A stretch of 64,000 nucleotides of DNA from Anodontia alba. Taxonomy: Eukaryota; Mollusca; Bivalvia; Lucinida; Lucinidae. The stretch's first letter is position 1, and each line of letters opens with the position of its first letter. Location of the stretch: positions 31,130,104 through 31,194,103 of the forward strand of contig OZ024823.1 of NCBI GenBank assembly GCA_964016985.1. Reading direction: 5' to 3'. The notes beneath the pieces were generated by a model that worked only from the letters and a program-made list of their open reading frames with translations, was not told the origin of the DNA and ran no database searches. The translations under genes and the position numbers were made by a program. Shown here one piece after another: positions 11,480-23,639 of this stretch.

Positions 11480-12365
11480 TGATCTCACTGAGGACTCTGT
11501 GCACAGAAACTGCTATCTCGAAAGAGCAGCATCCACTTTGTAAAGATTTCAAGTACTAGGGGAAAAATCTTGTCCGCAAAGGCGACAAATTATTGTGTGA
11601 CCCTATACTTTAGTTTAGAGCAAACAGTATCAAACTGCAGAACGGCGTAGAACCTGATTGGCCTAAACGAACGTACAAATACATATGTAGATTCCCAGGA
11701 AAAAAGGTCACAATCACGGAATAGCTCCCTCCAATGGCACCTGATATGGGTAGACAGACTTGAAATGACAATAAAAAACAAAATGAATAAAAGAAGGGGA
11801 ACTGCAACATATTTAAATCTGACTAGGTCTGCAGGGTTCATATATGCGCCTCATAGTTTTCCCTTCAGAGTACTCCTAGAGTAGGGAAAAAATAGTTTTT
11901 ACACGGTTTCTTCCCCCATTTCCTTTAAAGGGCTGCATTCAGAGCCCCGGATGTCTTGCATGTGCTCGTGTAAGGCATACTCTGAACAATATGAACATAA
12001 AGACATGAGGCTATCCATGAAGGGACCAAACTGAAGTATCAAACAAGGATTCAGAGACCTCGAAAACAGATATAACAATCCAAGAGGAACTGCAGCAGAA
12101 ATATCATTTTCGAACAGCCAACAGCAACACTGTTAGTCCTGGCTTTATTAGGCCTCCGCCTTCGCCATAATCATAATACGATCCTGTATGGACTACCTAA
12201 AGGTCTTAACTTAATAGGAGATCGAAACCCTAAAACATACACTAGCTTATCAAACTTCTTTGGCACCAAATATAAAAACTCGACTGCGAGATTAAGTCGG
12301 AGCAAAAGAAAGCAACAAAACCACGGTGCGCCCGATAAACAAATTCAGACACCAGCTGTCTTTCA
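11480..12365. other. Intergenic, nothing recognised
   Basis: AT-rich, no coding signal with recognisable domains and no clear family repeat. Confidence 0.35.
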
Positions 12366-12602
12366 ACAGTTAACTTATTTAAGCCTAGCGTCCCATAGAA
12401 GCGACATTGACAGTGTAGACCCAGATCAGACGCCACAGAACGCGGTGTCTGATCAGAGTCTACACTGTTTGCATTAAGTACAGGAATTTATGTAAAATAT
12501 ACATGTAGTATTATAAAAACTAACCAGACACCCCTTATATCGGAAGTGGGCCGGTTCGAAGTGTACAGGTAGAAGTGTTCACTCGGCATAAATAGGTTAC
12601 AT
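12366..12602 (-). repeat. E-family hairpin element, copy 1
   Basis: Inverse orientation. It runs from the GCCTAGCGTCCCAT end through the hairpin GTAGACCCAGATCAGACGCC / GGTGTCTGATCAGAGTCTAC to CACTCGGCATAAAT. It lies head-to-head with the next copy. Confidence 0.7.
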
Positions 12603-12641
12603 GTAAGACTGACTGTCATTTGGTATGCGGGCTGCCATATT

Positions 12642-12864
12642 AACCCATTTATGCCGAGTGGATTTTCTACTTTAACTTTGGACAGGTTCATTTCCTATAT
12701 AAGGCGTGTTTGATTAGTTTTTACTATTGTTATGTTTATAGAAATATCTGAACTTAATGCAAACAGTGTAAACCCTGATCAAACGCCGCGCTCTGCGGCA
12801 TCTGATCTAGGTCTACACTGTTTGCCAGTGTTCCTTTTATGGGACGCTAGGCTTATATGGGTTA
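12642..12864 (+). repeat. E-family hairpin element, copy 2
   Basis: Starts AACCCATTTATGCCGAGTGG, has a central GATCAAACGCCGCG hairpin and ends GGGACGCTAGGCTTATATGG. Forms an inverted pair with copy 1. Confidence 0.75.
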
Positions 12865-13086
12865 AGCCTTGCTGACACGCGAAAAGAATTAGGCTACTTA
12901 CAAAATATCAACTTTATCAACTATTTTGTGACTACATGGCTTCAAATCTTTATCACCGAAAATAATTATGACAAATAAGCGACGTGGTGTTTTTCCTGTT
13001 GCGTATTTCATATTCTTTGATAAATAAACTCCTTACTTTAACGATGTATAACAAATTCGTCACGATTCATACTATATATACATGTA

Positions 13087-13310
13087 AAATCGCATAGACT
13101 ATGATGACACTGTATACATACAGACTTATATAAAATCGCATAGACTATGATGACACTGCATACATACAGACTTATATAAAATCGCATAGACCATGATGAC
13201 ACTGTATACATACAGACTTATATAAAATCGCATAGACTATGATGACACTGTATACATACAGACTTATATAAAATCGCATAGACTATGATGACACTGTATA
13301 CATACAGACT
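13087..13310. repeat. 46-bp tandem repeat, five units
   Basis: Unit starts ATCGCATAGACTATGATGAC at about 13087, 13133, 13179, 13225 and 13271. Units differ by one or two substitutions (CATAGACC in unit 3, CTGCATAC in unit 2). No spacers, so not a CRISPR array. Confidence 0.95.
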
Positions 13311-13359
13311 GCATTGCAATGCTTATTTCGTGTTTTACGATTCGTTTAAAATTCTGTAG

Positions 13360-13515
13360 GTCATATCGAGACATTGAAGGGGTGATGCTTGCACTGAAAG
13401 CCTCTTTGCAATTATGCGCCAAACAGTCATGAGTTCAACTCCGCCTCCTGATTCAAAACCAGTACATCCTAATCGGAAGTCAGGAACGCTAACTACACGG
13501 CCTCGCGGGCGCTTC
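13360..13515 (-). repeat. Possible tRNA-derived SINE remnant
   Basis: On the minus strand GAGGCCGTGTAGTTAGCG resembles a polymerase III A box and GGCGGAGTTGAACTC a weak B box. Translation gives the GRVVSVPDF pattern, a familiar by-product of SINE heads in predicted proteins. Weak evidence. Confidence 0.35.
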
Positions 13516-14028
13516 ATATGTCATTGTTGACTTAGTTTGCGAAGAGAAAACGGCTCATGTCACATGTGCGAACATCAATGACCCGGGTAAGCATTGTTGC
13601 ATGCACAGATTGATCAATACCTTCTTTGTTCGTCTATACACACAGTAGTGTCCAACAAGTCCGTAAGCAGAGTGTAAAGGTCCTGATAAAATAGTGCGGA
13701 TGCACAAGTTGATCTCGAACTTCGTAAACCGTATGAACCGTATCCTTTTTCGCATATTGCGGCTAAACTATACCTTTGAATCTATAAACCTTTGGAGTGG
13801 AACTCTTTGTGACGTAAAATGTGTCTATTTTAGTTCCAGTCTTTCAACCAGGTCATGCTTTTACACGCCACATTGAAACATACGGTACGTGGAAAAATCT
13901 ACCATAGTAATAATTTCACGTCATCCTGCGAAGTCCGTTGATCTCCCCATTCAATTCTACCCGAATAAGCATTCAGCCAGCGACATTAAAGACTTTGACA
14001 AGCCAGCACAGAAATACAATCTGATCCA

Positions 14029-14272
14029 GGGCCCAGTTGTTCAAAGCTAACGACGTCATTAGTTAACGATTCGTTAAAATTTTAATCGAGTGATACACAA
14101 ATATGCTGAAATTTTTTGCTGAAAAAATGTGAGTAGCTTTTGCAATGCAAAAGCTACTCACATTTTTTCAGCAAAAAATATCAGAATATTGTGTATTGAA
14201 TCTGCTAAAACAGTTAACGAAATGACCCTTAACGAGCTCGTTAAGCTAACGACGCTTTGAACAACTGGGCCC
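14029..14272. repeat. H-family palindromic MITE, copy 2
   Basis: Best-preserved copy. Termini GGGCCCAGTTGTTCAAAGC and its inverse. Central hairpin of TGTGAGTAGCTTTTGCA, with TTTTTTGCTGAAAA flanking on both sides. Confidence 0.9.
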
Positions 14273-14553
14273 TGATATTCTGTGTGTCTCTGTTCTATAT
14301 GGGTGGTTTTAATACGTTACCTGATATATTCCATGTGTCTTCACGGGTTCTTTCATGTAGCCATAAACAAAAGACCATAAACAATACACTGTCAAAGTTG
14401 ATATAGGTTTGTTGAAAAGTAATAATAACTACAGTCCCACATGTTTTAATCCTTTTTAAAATAAAATTTGAAAGAAGGAGGATATGTAAGTATTATTATA
14501 ATAATTATTAGTTTTTATAATATTAGGTTTTACAATTATTATTATTATTATTA

Positions 14554-14584
<31 letters not shown>

Positions 14585-15278
14585 CAATGACTCTAATTTT
14601 ACTACTATTATTTAATTGGATCTAGTAAGTTGTTTTTCTCTTATTCGGGTAGAACTGAATGAGGAGACCAAAATAAATATAAGCCACAGTATTGGGGCAG
14701 TAAAGCCTTATTGTAGCTGAACAATATCTTACTAAATATAAAACAAAATGGCTGCGAATTATAGATGGAAAAATTAAAAAAAAATTTTAACAAAAGCTCT
14801 TAGTTAAAAAAAAAGACATGAAAAGAAAAACAAACAAAAACAAATTATAACAATATCCTCCAAATTTTACATAGAAACCGTTATGTCGTTAGTAATAGTT
14901 CAAAGAAAGATAAAAAAACAATGGACGAGAACCAGTTTGAGGTGAACATATTAATAGCAATAATAGAATCCTATTTCAAAATGTTTGCCCCTTTAGTTTG
15001 ATAGATTTTATAAGCAAGGTATACAGCATATAAATGACATTTGTGATACTTTCAAAAAATTTTATAAGTAATGATCAATGGATGGATATCTTTGCAGGTA
15101 AACAAAACGGTGTGCGTAGATAAATTATTAAATTATCTATTTCAGAACAAGCGTTTTGCACTCGACAAAATTTATAAAGAATAGAAAACCATAGTAGAGA
15201 AACTAATATTACTTCAAACTTAGACGAATTTTAAATAAAACTACAGCGTCAAAGAAACTGTCATAAAAAGAAATACAA
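14273..15278. other. Intergenic, AT-rich with (TTA)n tract
   Basis: Holds an imperfect TTA/TTATCA microsatellite at about 14535-14585 and A-rich patches (14768-14850). No gene seen. Confidence 0.45.
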
Positions 15279-15600
15279 TACAGTCGACTCTCGATATCTC
15301 GAACTCGCTTATCTCGAATAACCGCTTATCTCGAAGTAAAAATCTGGTCCCTGCCGAAACATGAACATCTAATAACTGGCAAAAAATATTGTGGAAAAGA
15401 GGAGAAAATTGCTCCTCCTCTTTTCCACAATATCTTTAATATATCGCTAACTCCAAGAGTCCAATTACATATATATTTGTTAAATGTGGTTGTTCGAATA
15501 ATTTTTTCCTCAATTCTGCAAATCTTATATGTCGGGGTACGGATATCTCGAAGTATTTAATAGAGTCCCTTAGAATTCGAGATAACGAGAGTCGACTGTA
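15279..15600. repeat. D-family MITE, copy 1
   Basis: Termini ACAGTCGACTCTCGATATC and GATAACGAGAGTCGACTGTA. An internal hairpin AATATTGTGGAAAAGAGGAG / CTCCTCTTTTCCACAATAT sits off-centre. Copies at 26149, 33291 and 41170. Confidence 0.9.
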
Positions 15601-15871
15601 TATATTAAGAGACAGATTTTACACCAAAATATAAAGTAAAATATGAAACGATGTTTGGGGATAATCTCAGCAGGAACTATATTCGAAAAAAAATCACTAC
15701 TATGCCCTCTTACAAATAAAAAGAACTTGAACAATTTCACTGGAAAATTAAATACGATATTCACAGAATATAGACTAAATTTCATGGGAATGTCGGATGG
15801 TAAATGCCAGTTTTGTAAAAAAAATACGCAACCGAACACTTAGCCCGCCTATTTGATCGGTGTTCCGTAGT

Positions 15872-16147
15872 CATTACAAAAACACGCCTATTCAAATATA
15901 CTGAAAATTTCACCGCCAAAAAAAGAGTGTTTTCGGATAAAAATTCTGATACTTTCATATTTTTGCTCAAAACGCAGATTGTGGATACTCGTTAGAACCG
16001 CCTCGCCGAGGCGGTTCTAACGAGTACCACAATCTATGTTTTTGATCAGAAATAATAAAAATAATGTAAACCCCTGTGAACCCCAGTTTTACTATTTAAA
16101 AGTGGGGTTTAAGGGGGTCAAAATTATATAGGTATGTTTTCGTGATG
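15872..16147 (+). repeat. HP-B element, copy 2
   Basis: Starts CATTACAAAAACACGCC and ends GGTATGTTTTCGTGATG. Central hairpin TACTCGTTAGAACCGCC with its complement. The GGGGTTTAAGGGGGTC arm lies on the right. Confidence 0.9.
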
Positions 16148-16827
16148 AAATGAAACACTGCTATATATTGAACAGAAACAAACTATATTTGCACTGAAAC
16201 AAACCATGAAGAGATTCACTTCTACGTGAAAACAATGTACTTTGGAATAGAAAATAAAAATGATATAATATCCATCTTTGTGAATACCATTTTGCATGCA
16301 GTTAAATGGGAATTATTGGAATTATGAAAAATGAGAAACCTTATGGAGTAAAAATGTATAATAAATGATTGAATAAATAAGTAAAAAATAAACATAATTT
16401 ATTTTGCAACATTTTTTTCATGGACTATTTTTGTTCCTGACCGTCTATATCATGCATCTGAATTTCTAACATTAAATAACACTCTGAAGCTTCCTTCTGC
16501 ATTTATGATGAGTGACTCTACTCAACCATACACGACCTTTGATACATGTACGCTCTTCAGATCTTCACAGTATCACTGGTTTATGTGCGGGTATATCACA
16601 CCTCCTACCTTCCTTTTTGCTGCAGTAAATTGCTCATGTATTAAATATTTGAGCCCCTTTTTTGAGTTCTCTAGTAGTTATAATTTTGCTGATACTCGTA
16701 TAAAAAAAAAAAAAAAAAAAAAAAAACGACGGATGTTAGTTCAGACAGGATATATACAATTGCGTGTGTGTTGACGAGCGGGTAATCTATGCAGATTTGG
16801 GTAGAGGTAGGTATGTTTATGTATCAA
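16148..16827. other. Intergenic, nothing but a poly(A) tract
   Basis: An A run of about 24 at 16701-16725. No gene or family repeat recognised. Confidence 0.4.
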
Positions 16828-17200
16828 ATGCTCCAAATTCCTCAAAACTGGACATGTTGTTTTCCAAGAAAGGTTTAATAAACTGATATATGGTATTAAT
16901 ACAATCATAAAATGTGGCACTTGACAGCCTGCAAAATTTCAGTTAGTCTCTCGTCTTTGAACTGGATAAAAATAAAATGAATTTGTATCATATCTCTAAA
17001 CAAATGTTGCTAACATTCATTCAGAGATACGATAATAAATCATTTCATTTTTGATCCAGTTCAAAAAACGAGGGACTAACTGAAATTTTACAGGCTGTCA
17101 GACGCCACATTTTATGATTGTATTAATACTATATATCAATTTATTAAACCGTTCTTAGATAAAAAAAAATGTCTACTTTAGAAGACTATGGAGCCTTTAA
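16828..17200. repeat. I-family long palindrome, copy 1
   Basis: Inverted repeat of about 160 bp per arm. The left arm has ATAAAATGTGGCACTTGACA and CAGTTAGTCTCTCG. The right arm has GGGACTAACTGAAATTTTAC and CGCCACATTTTATGATTG. A second copy lies at 37714. Confidence 0.85.
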
Positions 17201-17617
17201 GTAGAAGATACGAGTAAGTGGTATGGATGGAATGACTGATATATGTACTAGAAAATAACCAGTTGATGTTCCAGTCGGGTTGATGATTGCATTTCATTGA
17301 GTACATGTACGCCGGAAAGCACAGTTTCAATCAAGTGATGTGTAACAATACAAAAAACAACAACAAAAAAAAAATCATAAATTTGATAAATGTTTAATAA
17401 TTAAAAGTCGGACATTCATGTATTATCATCATAACGCCATTATTTCATTTTCTATCCATCTCATCCTTTGGAGAAGCCGGCGAAAAAAAACATGCTAAGG
17501 CTAACAAGTATGCATTTTACATAAATGTGTTAACGGAATGAGAAAAAGTAAAAGCATTTTTGACAGAGTTGCCACTCCTGAAAGTGTACCAATTCCCCTT
17601 AAGTTATCCATTTGTTA

Positions 17618-17846
17618 TCAACCCATTTATACCGAATGGACTTCTACCTTACATATTTGGACCGGTCCAATTGTAATAAAAGCGGTGTCCTGTTATTTCT
17701 AGTATTACCACGTTTTATAGAATTTCCTGTATTTAATGCAAACAGTGTAGACCCAGATCAGACGCCGCAGTCTGCGGCGTCTGATCTGGGTCTTCACTGT
17801 TTGCCAATGTCCCTTTTATGGGACGCTAGGCATAAATTAGTTAAAT
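17618..17846 (+). repeat. E-family hairpin element, copy 3
   Basis: AACCCATTTATACCGAATGG start. The core is an almost perfect hairpin, GTGTAGACCCAGATCAGACG with its complement around CCGCAGTCTGCGG. GGGACGCTAGGCATAAAT end. Confidence 0.9.
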
Positions 17847-18084
17847 TCCTCACAGTCAGACAACTCTAGCCTCACTATTTGCCTTCCTCGAGTGGAAGTA
17901 TATTTTTTTCTTTGCGAGCACCCCGTTTGAAAAGGATTTATATCTCAAGGAAGCATATTGAAATCTTTTTTTAGGTGGTCGGTACGTATAGTAAAAATCC
18001 GTCCCGAGGGCCACAAATGATAGACGGTTTCTCTTGCATACCTTTTAATTTCCAATGTTTATTTTTTTTGTCTCCCGCCTGTTA

Positions 18085-18145
18085 GAAACAAAAAACAACA
18101 ACAAAAAAAAAAAACAAAAACAAAAAACAACAACAACAACAACAA

Positions 18146-18184
<39 letters not shown>

Positions 18185-18192
18185 AACAAACG
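18085..18192. repeat. A-rich low-complexity tract
   Basis: Mixed AAC and A runs, including about 35 consecutive A. Lysine-rich open frames here are artefacts. Confidence 0.9.
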
Positions 18193-18335
18193 ATAGTATT
18201 CGGCTTCAGTAAGTTCTTCATGCGTGGTTCCGACCCCTGATAGTAGGTACCTTGTGTGCGCCTTGATTATAATTCTAAAAATAGTTTTAATACTTTGTTT
18301 TCGGATTTTTAACATTCATTTTTCTAGCTCTAATC

Positions 18336-19060
18336 CTATCAAAGTGTATAGATAGTGCGTTACTTATGTGCGCAACTCTTCCCACACGCTTGTGCTAATC
18401 GTTTTTAAGTTTTACAGATGTTTTTGTCATGGTCTGAAGCTGTGCATGTGCTTTGGGTATAATCCTGATTATTTTTTGCGTTTTTACTAAATCAGTTTTC
18501 GAGTTAAAAATGTTTTAGTGAATGTATTCCTTTCAGCGTAGACCTCTTTTCAGAAAGAAGGCAAACATTCTTCTGACAGAGTTGTCTCCGCTGAATGCAT
18601 ATCCATACACCAAAACTATCAAAGTGTATAGATAGTGCGGTTGTTTGTGTGTGCAATTCCTTCCACACTTTTATGCCAATCTTTCTTTGAATCTTTGCAA
18701 ATTTTTTCATCATAGTCTGAAGATGTGCATGTGATTTGGGTATAATCATGAAATTATTTTCGTTTTACGTTTTCCGCATTTTACTTTGACATTTTCGAGC
18801 TACAGTACTATCAAACTGTATACATACGAAGTACCTTGTGTGCGCAGCTCCTCTGACAGTTGTAGGAAGGTCTTTATTACACTTAACAAGTGTTTTATCA
18901 TGGTCTGAAGATGTGCATATAATCTGAGTATAATCCTAAATGTACTTTTTACACTTTTACCGCGTTAATCATTTTTCAAGCACCAAAATGTTGGAGTAAA
19001 TGTGTTCCTTTTAGCGTAGACCTCATTTCAGAAGGAGGGCAAAACAGTTGAGACAACTCT
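18336..19060. repeat. Diverged three-unit tandem repeat upstream of gene 2
   Basis: Units begin CTATCAAAGTGTATAGATAG (18336), the same motif (about 18616) and CTATCAAACTGTATACATAC (about 18808). Each then has TTTATCATGGTCTGAAGATG and GGGTATAATCCT-like segments. A second shared piece, TTTAGCGTAGACCTC, occurs near 18535 and 19012. The array ends about 90 bp before the gene 2 start codon, so it overlaps the likely promoter region. Confidence 0.75.
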
Positions 19061-19147
19061 ATACATAAATATTAAACAGTAAATACTCATGATTCATTTT
19101 CAGCGAAGAAACGCTGATCACATATTAAACAACCCAAAAGAACAGTT

Positions 19148-19279
19148 ATGTGGAGGGAAGTACTTTTCCTGATAGCTGTCATCGGATGTGTGGCGTCACA
19201 GACTGAAAATCCTAACAAAGATGATAACCTCAATGACAAGGAGATAGATAATGCTCAAGCGAATGAAAATCCTGTTGAT
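19148..19279 (+). CDS. Gene 2 exon 1: signal peptide and acidic linker
   Basis: ATG opens MWREVLFLIAVIGCVASQ, a typical signal peptide with likely cleavage after ASQ or VAS, followed by an Asn/Asp/Glu-rich stretch (KDDNLNDKEIDNAQ). Donor GTAAGT follows in phase 0. A good acceptor (ATTTTCAG ending at 19104) just upstream suggests a spliced 5' UTR exon further left. Confidence 0.8.
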
Positions 19280-22200
19280 GTAAGTTGTCTTCCTCTTTCA
19301 GCTATTGTATATACAATTTATGCTTAATGGACTCGTCTATCTTAACTCTTGGCACAGGTCTATTTCGAATAGCAGGGTGCCTGATTTGGCTTTATTATGA
19401 CTATGTTTTATAGAAATTGTATTTAATGCAAACAGTAAAGACTGATCAGACGCTGCATTCGGCGGCGCCTGATCTGGGTCTACACTGTTTGCCAGTATCT
19501 GTTTTGGGGGACACTAGGCATAAAATGGTTAAATGTTCGGAGAGGAGGGACCGGCGACCAATGTCGGTCCAGTCCAGTGTGTTACTAAATAAACGCGTTT
19601 GTTTGCCATTTTGACAACAAAGTTTTGCAAAGTTTTTGCTGATGCTCAAATTGACCTATAAAAACTTTTAAGAGAAGTAAGTATTCCAAATATTTATGTT
19701 AACCCATTTATGCCTAGTGGACTCTTCTGCATGTCTCTTTGGACAAGTTCATTTCCAATTTATGGTGTGTCTGGTTTCTTATGGTCATGGTTTTTAGAAG
19801 TTCTTGTATTTTATGCAAACAGTCTAGACCCTGATCAGACGCCGCGTTCTGCGGCGTCTGATCTGGGTCTAGACTGTTTGCAAATGTCCTTTTCATGGGA
19901 CGCCAGGCATGCACGAGTTAATCTGACTCTATGAATATTAAACCAATACCTTTGGTCCTGATGTAGTTTCAGCCAAACAAAATTACAGTTGATTATCATT
20001 ATCTCAAACACTGATACCTCAAACTACTGCTTAAGTCAAACTAAATAGAGCATAATATTGGTTCAGTTTGCTATATGATCTTTACCCTTGTCCTGCTGAA
20101 TAAATTAAGATGCCACGCCCACCTCTAATTTTCAGCCAGTCAGATTACTTGATCCAGACTGTTGCTATAAATTCACATACTTAACGGCAAACAGTGCAGA
20201 TCCAGATCAGTTGGCTTCTGAAGAAGCCACCTGATCTGGATCTACAGTTTGCAAAGGCATGGTATTTCCGGGTTCAGCAGGACAAGGGTTAACATTCCAG
20301 ATCCTTTTATCTCGTACCAAACCACATATTCTGGCCCCTTGGAGATTGAGACACGACGGTTAGAATATTCTGTCCGTGAAGAGGTTCGCTAACGTAGACC
20401 AACATAGACAATAACAACAATAAAACCAAATAAATAAAAAAGAAATAATTTAAAAGTGAAAAGAAAACAAGAAAGATAAACAGAAACAAAACAACATATA
20501 AATCAACACTTATCAACAGAAAATGTCACAAATCTAAATCGACTACAAACTGAAGATCAGAGCAAATGCAAGCCAACATCTGAAATACGCGCTGATCTCA
20601 ACTACAGACGAGTAGGGTAAAGCTCAAGCTTTCTATAACGAATTTGGGATTTAGCCGTCATATATTCTGAGTCATGCAATTAAATATTGATGATTGGGAA
20701 ACTGAAATCATCCATCGTGTCAAAATACTGACACACGTTCTGATTTCTAGAATTTGTGTACAATATCGTGATACGAGAGTCAATATGTAGTAGTGATAGG
20801 TATATGATACACTTGTACTGTCGTTTTTCACCCGTTACAAGTACAAGCCGGCTTTTATAGCGACATGGCAGCGTGTTCGCCTGTCACGCGGACGGCCTAG
20901 GTTCAATCCCCGGTCGCGGCAGGGTTGGTAAGAATTTTTTCACCTGTTACATCTGGCGCCAAACGTGAATAACCCCATCTGATGGGCTTGGTGGCCCAAT
21001 AGGCTTGGTGGCCTAGTATTGAGTGGTTGCTCAAATTGAGATTCGCGGATGAATCTAAAAACGTAGGGGGTGGGGGGCGGGGGGGGGGAGGGGGTATGTA
21101 GTAGTGATAGGTATATGGTACACTTGTACTGTCCTGCGGTACAAGCCGGCTTTTATAGCGACGTGGTAGAGTGTTGGCCTGTCACGTAGACGGCCCGGGT
21201 TAGATCCCCGGACGCGGCATTGGTGATTAGAATTTTTTCACCCGTTACAAATGTGCAAAAGGTAATACTGTAATACAATAAACCTTCAATAACTCGAACA
21301 TCGATGGCTCGTTTACCGTGGCTGATTCGAACTCGTTTTTGATTCACTAGGTAGTTCTTCCGAAAGCACAAGAAAATAAATATTTAGGGATATTTTATCA
21401 TGAAAATGTATGCTGTGTGTACGAGTACTGACTATAATTGCCTCATCGAGGCGATTCTAATGAGTACATACCTAAATTATCCTCATTTGCCTCCTGGCTT
21501 TGCGTTATGGTTAATCTTCAGTAGTTCGAACTAACATGTTTAAAACACATTTCATGGTCTCAAAGATATTCGAGCCAGTGAAGTTCGACTATACTGAAGC
21601 TTTTGTTCTTTTCGTAGACAGACAGCGATCATCATACTAATACTTACATAGCTGTAGATAAGCAAGTATCGGGATAATTTTGGTCTTATTTCCCCACAAA
21701 ATAATATGTTATGGGTACTCATTAGAAGAGCCTCTTTAGAAATGGTATTTTTTTTTACAAAATTTGTGACCGCAAACCAGAGGCGGATCCAGAATTGTAG
21801 CGCGAGCGACTCTGACCCTAAATCTGTGTATACCTAATGTTCCACAAACAGACATTTGTAAACAGTGTACATGCGGCGTCTGATCAGGAGCTAAACTGTT
21901 TGCAGTTTCAAATAGGTTAAAATGGCTAAAGATGTGTGAGGTTGTTGTGTGTGTGTGTGTGGGCAGGGGGGGGGGTGAGGGTGCGGGGTGGGGGGTGGGG
22001 GTGTCGAAAGAATCACCCGAAACCCCTCTGGATCTGTCACTGGCACATACGTTTTTACAGCGAACGCCTATGGTAGCACTAAACAACAATGGTTGAAAGC
22101 GATTTAATGTGATTTTAATAACAATTCGACAAAAGTGTCATGGATTAAAACAACAACAACTACACTACAACAAACAAACAAACAAACAGATATTACAGCA

Positions 22201-23568
22201 TGAACATTTTACGGTAAATTCTATGCAGAGTTATTGTCACAGCTATAACTACTGGCTTTACATCCCTGTTTATTTGCAAGAATACGAATCGGACCTCAGA
22301 CGAAATTACAACTCCATCTTATTGCGCATCACGAAAACATGCCTATGTAATTTTGACCCCCTTAAACCCCACTTTTATACAGTAAAACTGGGGTTTAGAG
22401 GGGTATACATTATTTTCTTTATTCTGCTCAAAACATAGATTGTGGTACTCGTTAGAACCGCCTCGTCGAGGCGGTTCTAACGAGTACCCGCAATCTATGT
22501 TTTGAGCAGAAATATGAAAAATATTAGATTTTTTTTTTATCTGAAAATGCTCATTTTTTGGTGGTAAAATTTTCAGTATATTTGAATAGGCATGTTTGCG
22601 TAATGGGATGGCGCCTGACTATTGATGTGGAGTCGGTCTCACCAGAAGTAAATCTGGTTTAAAATTCCATTGCATTTGTAATTGTATGTATAATGCCTAA
22701 CTTTTGAGGACGCCTACGCGGAACAAATAAGTACCTGCAATTTGGAGTTGCAACTGATTAAATGCCGATGTTTGGCGCGAGTAAGATGAGTTCTTGCCGC
22801 CCATTTGAGTAGATTTTCTGCTGACTGCTTCAGTGCCCATTACGAAAAACGCCTACATGTATTCAAATACATTGAAGATTTTACAACCAAAATTTTCAGA
22901 TAACAAATTCTGATATTTTTCATGTTTCTTCTCAAAACATAGATTGTGGGAGGCGGTTCTAATGAGCACCCACAATCTTTGTTTTACCACAATAAGAAAA
23001 AAATGTATACCCCTGTAAACCACAATTTTACTGTACATAAAATAGGGTGTAGGTGGGTCAAAATTATATAGGCATGTTTCCGTGATGCGGTCGTTTGTTT
23101 TTCCTCCTACATTTGTTACTGCAAATATGTTGTTCCATGTTTTGGTCCACTTTTTGTCTTCTTTTGGCACCTCTGGACAGCTATATGTCGTGACTGTGAC
23201 CTTTCCTGTGCATTTTTTGTTTCAATTGTAGCTTTTTCGCGCTCATATTATTCGGTAGAATCAACCAAAATAGTTTTTATTAAGATGAAATACAGGCGAT
23301 ACTTGGATGGGGAGTCTAGTCTGTGTCTTTGATTTTTACACACGGCCTATTACATTTTTTGTTTTGTTTTGAAAATTCATGTTCTCCTTTTCAATACGTT
23401 TGGTTTGTGTACTTGAATTTCTCATATAGCAAAGAGAACGGTGTGTGTTGTAGACATGCCTGTTTCTTTGATTTTCTTATATGACATAAAGCAGTTCCGC
23501 TGAAGCCGAAGTTACATGTACGAGGGCGATAATGCACATTCATATATTCTTTGATCGCTGTCTCTGTC

Positions 23569-23639
<71 letters not shown>

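Noticed and set aside
13087..13310. CRISPR-like array
   Set aside because: The units are contiguous tandem repeats without unique spacers, and the genome is eukaryotic.
18055..18315. Lys-rich and Phe-rich open frames
   Set aside because: Produced by an A-rich low-complexity tract; no coding pattern beyond it.
12364..19934. Open frames with NSVDPDQTPQSAASDLGLHC recur
   Set aside because: They are readings of the E-family hairpin and occur on both strands because the core is palindromic.
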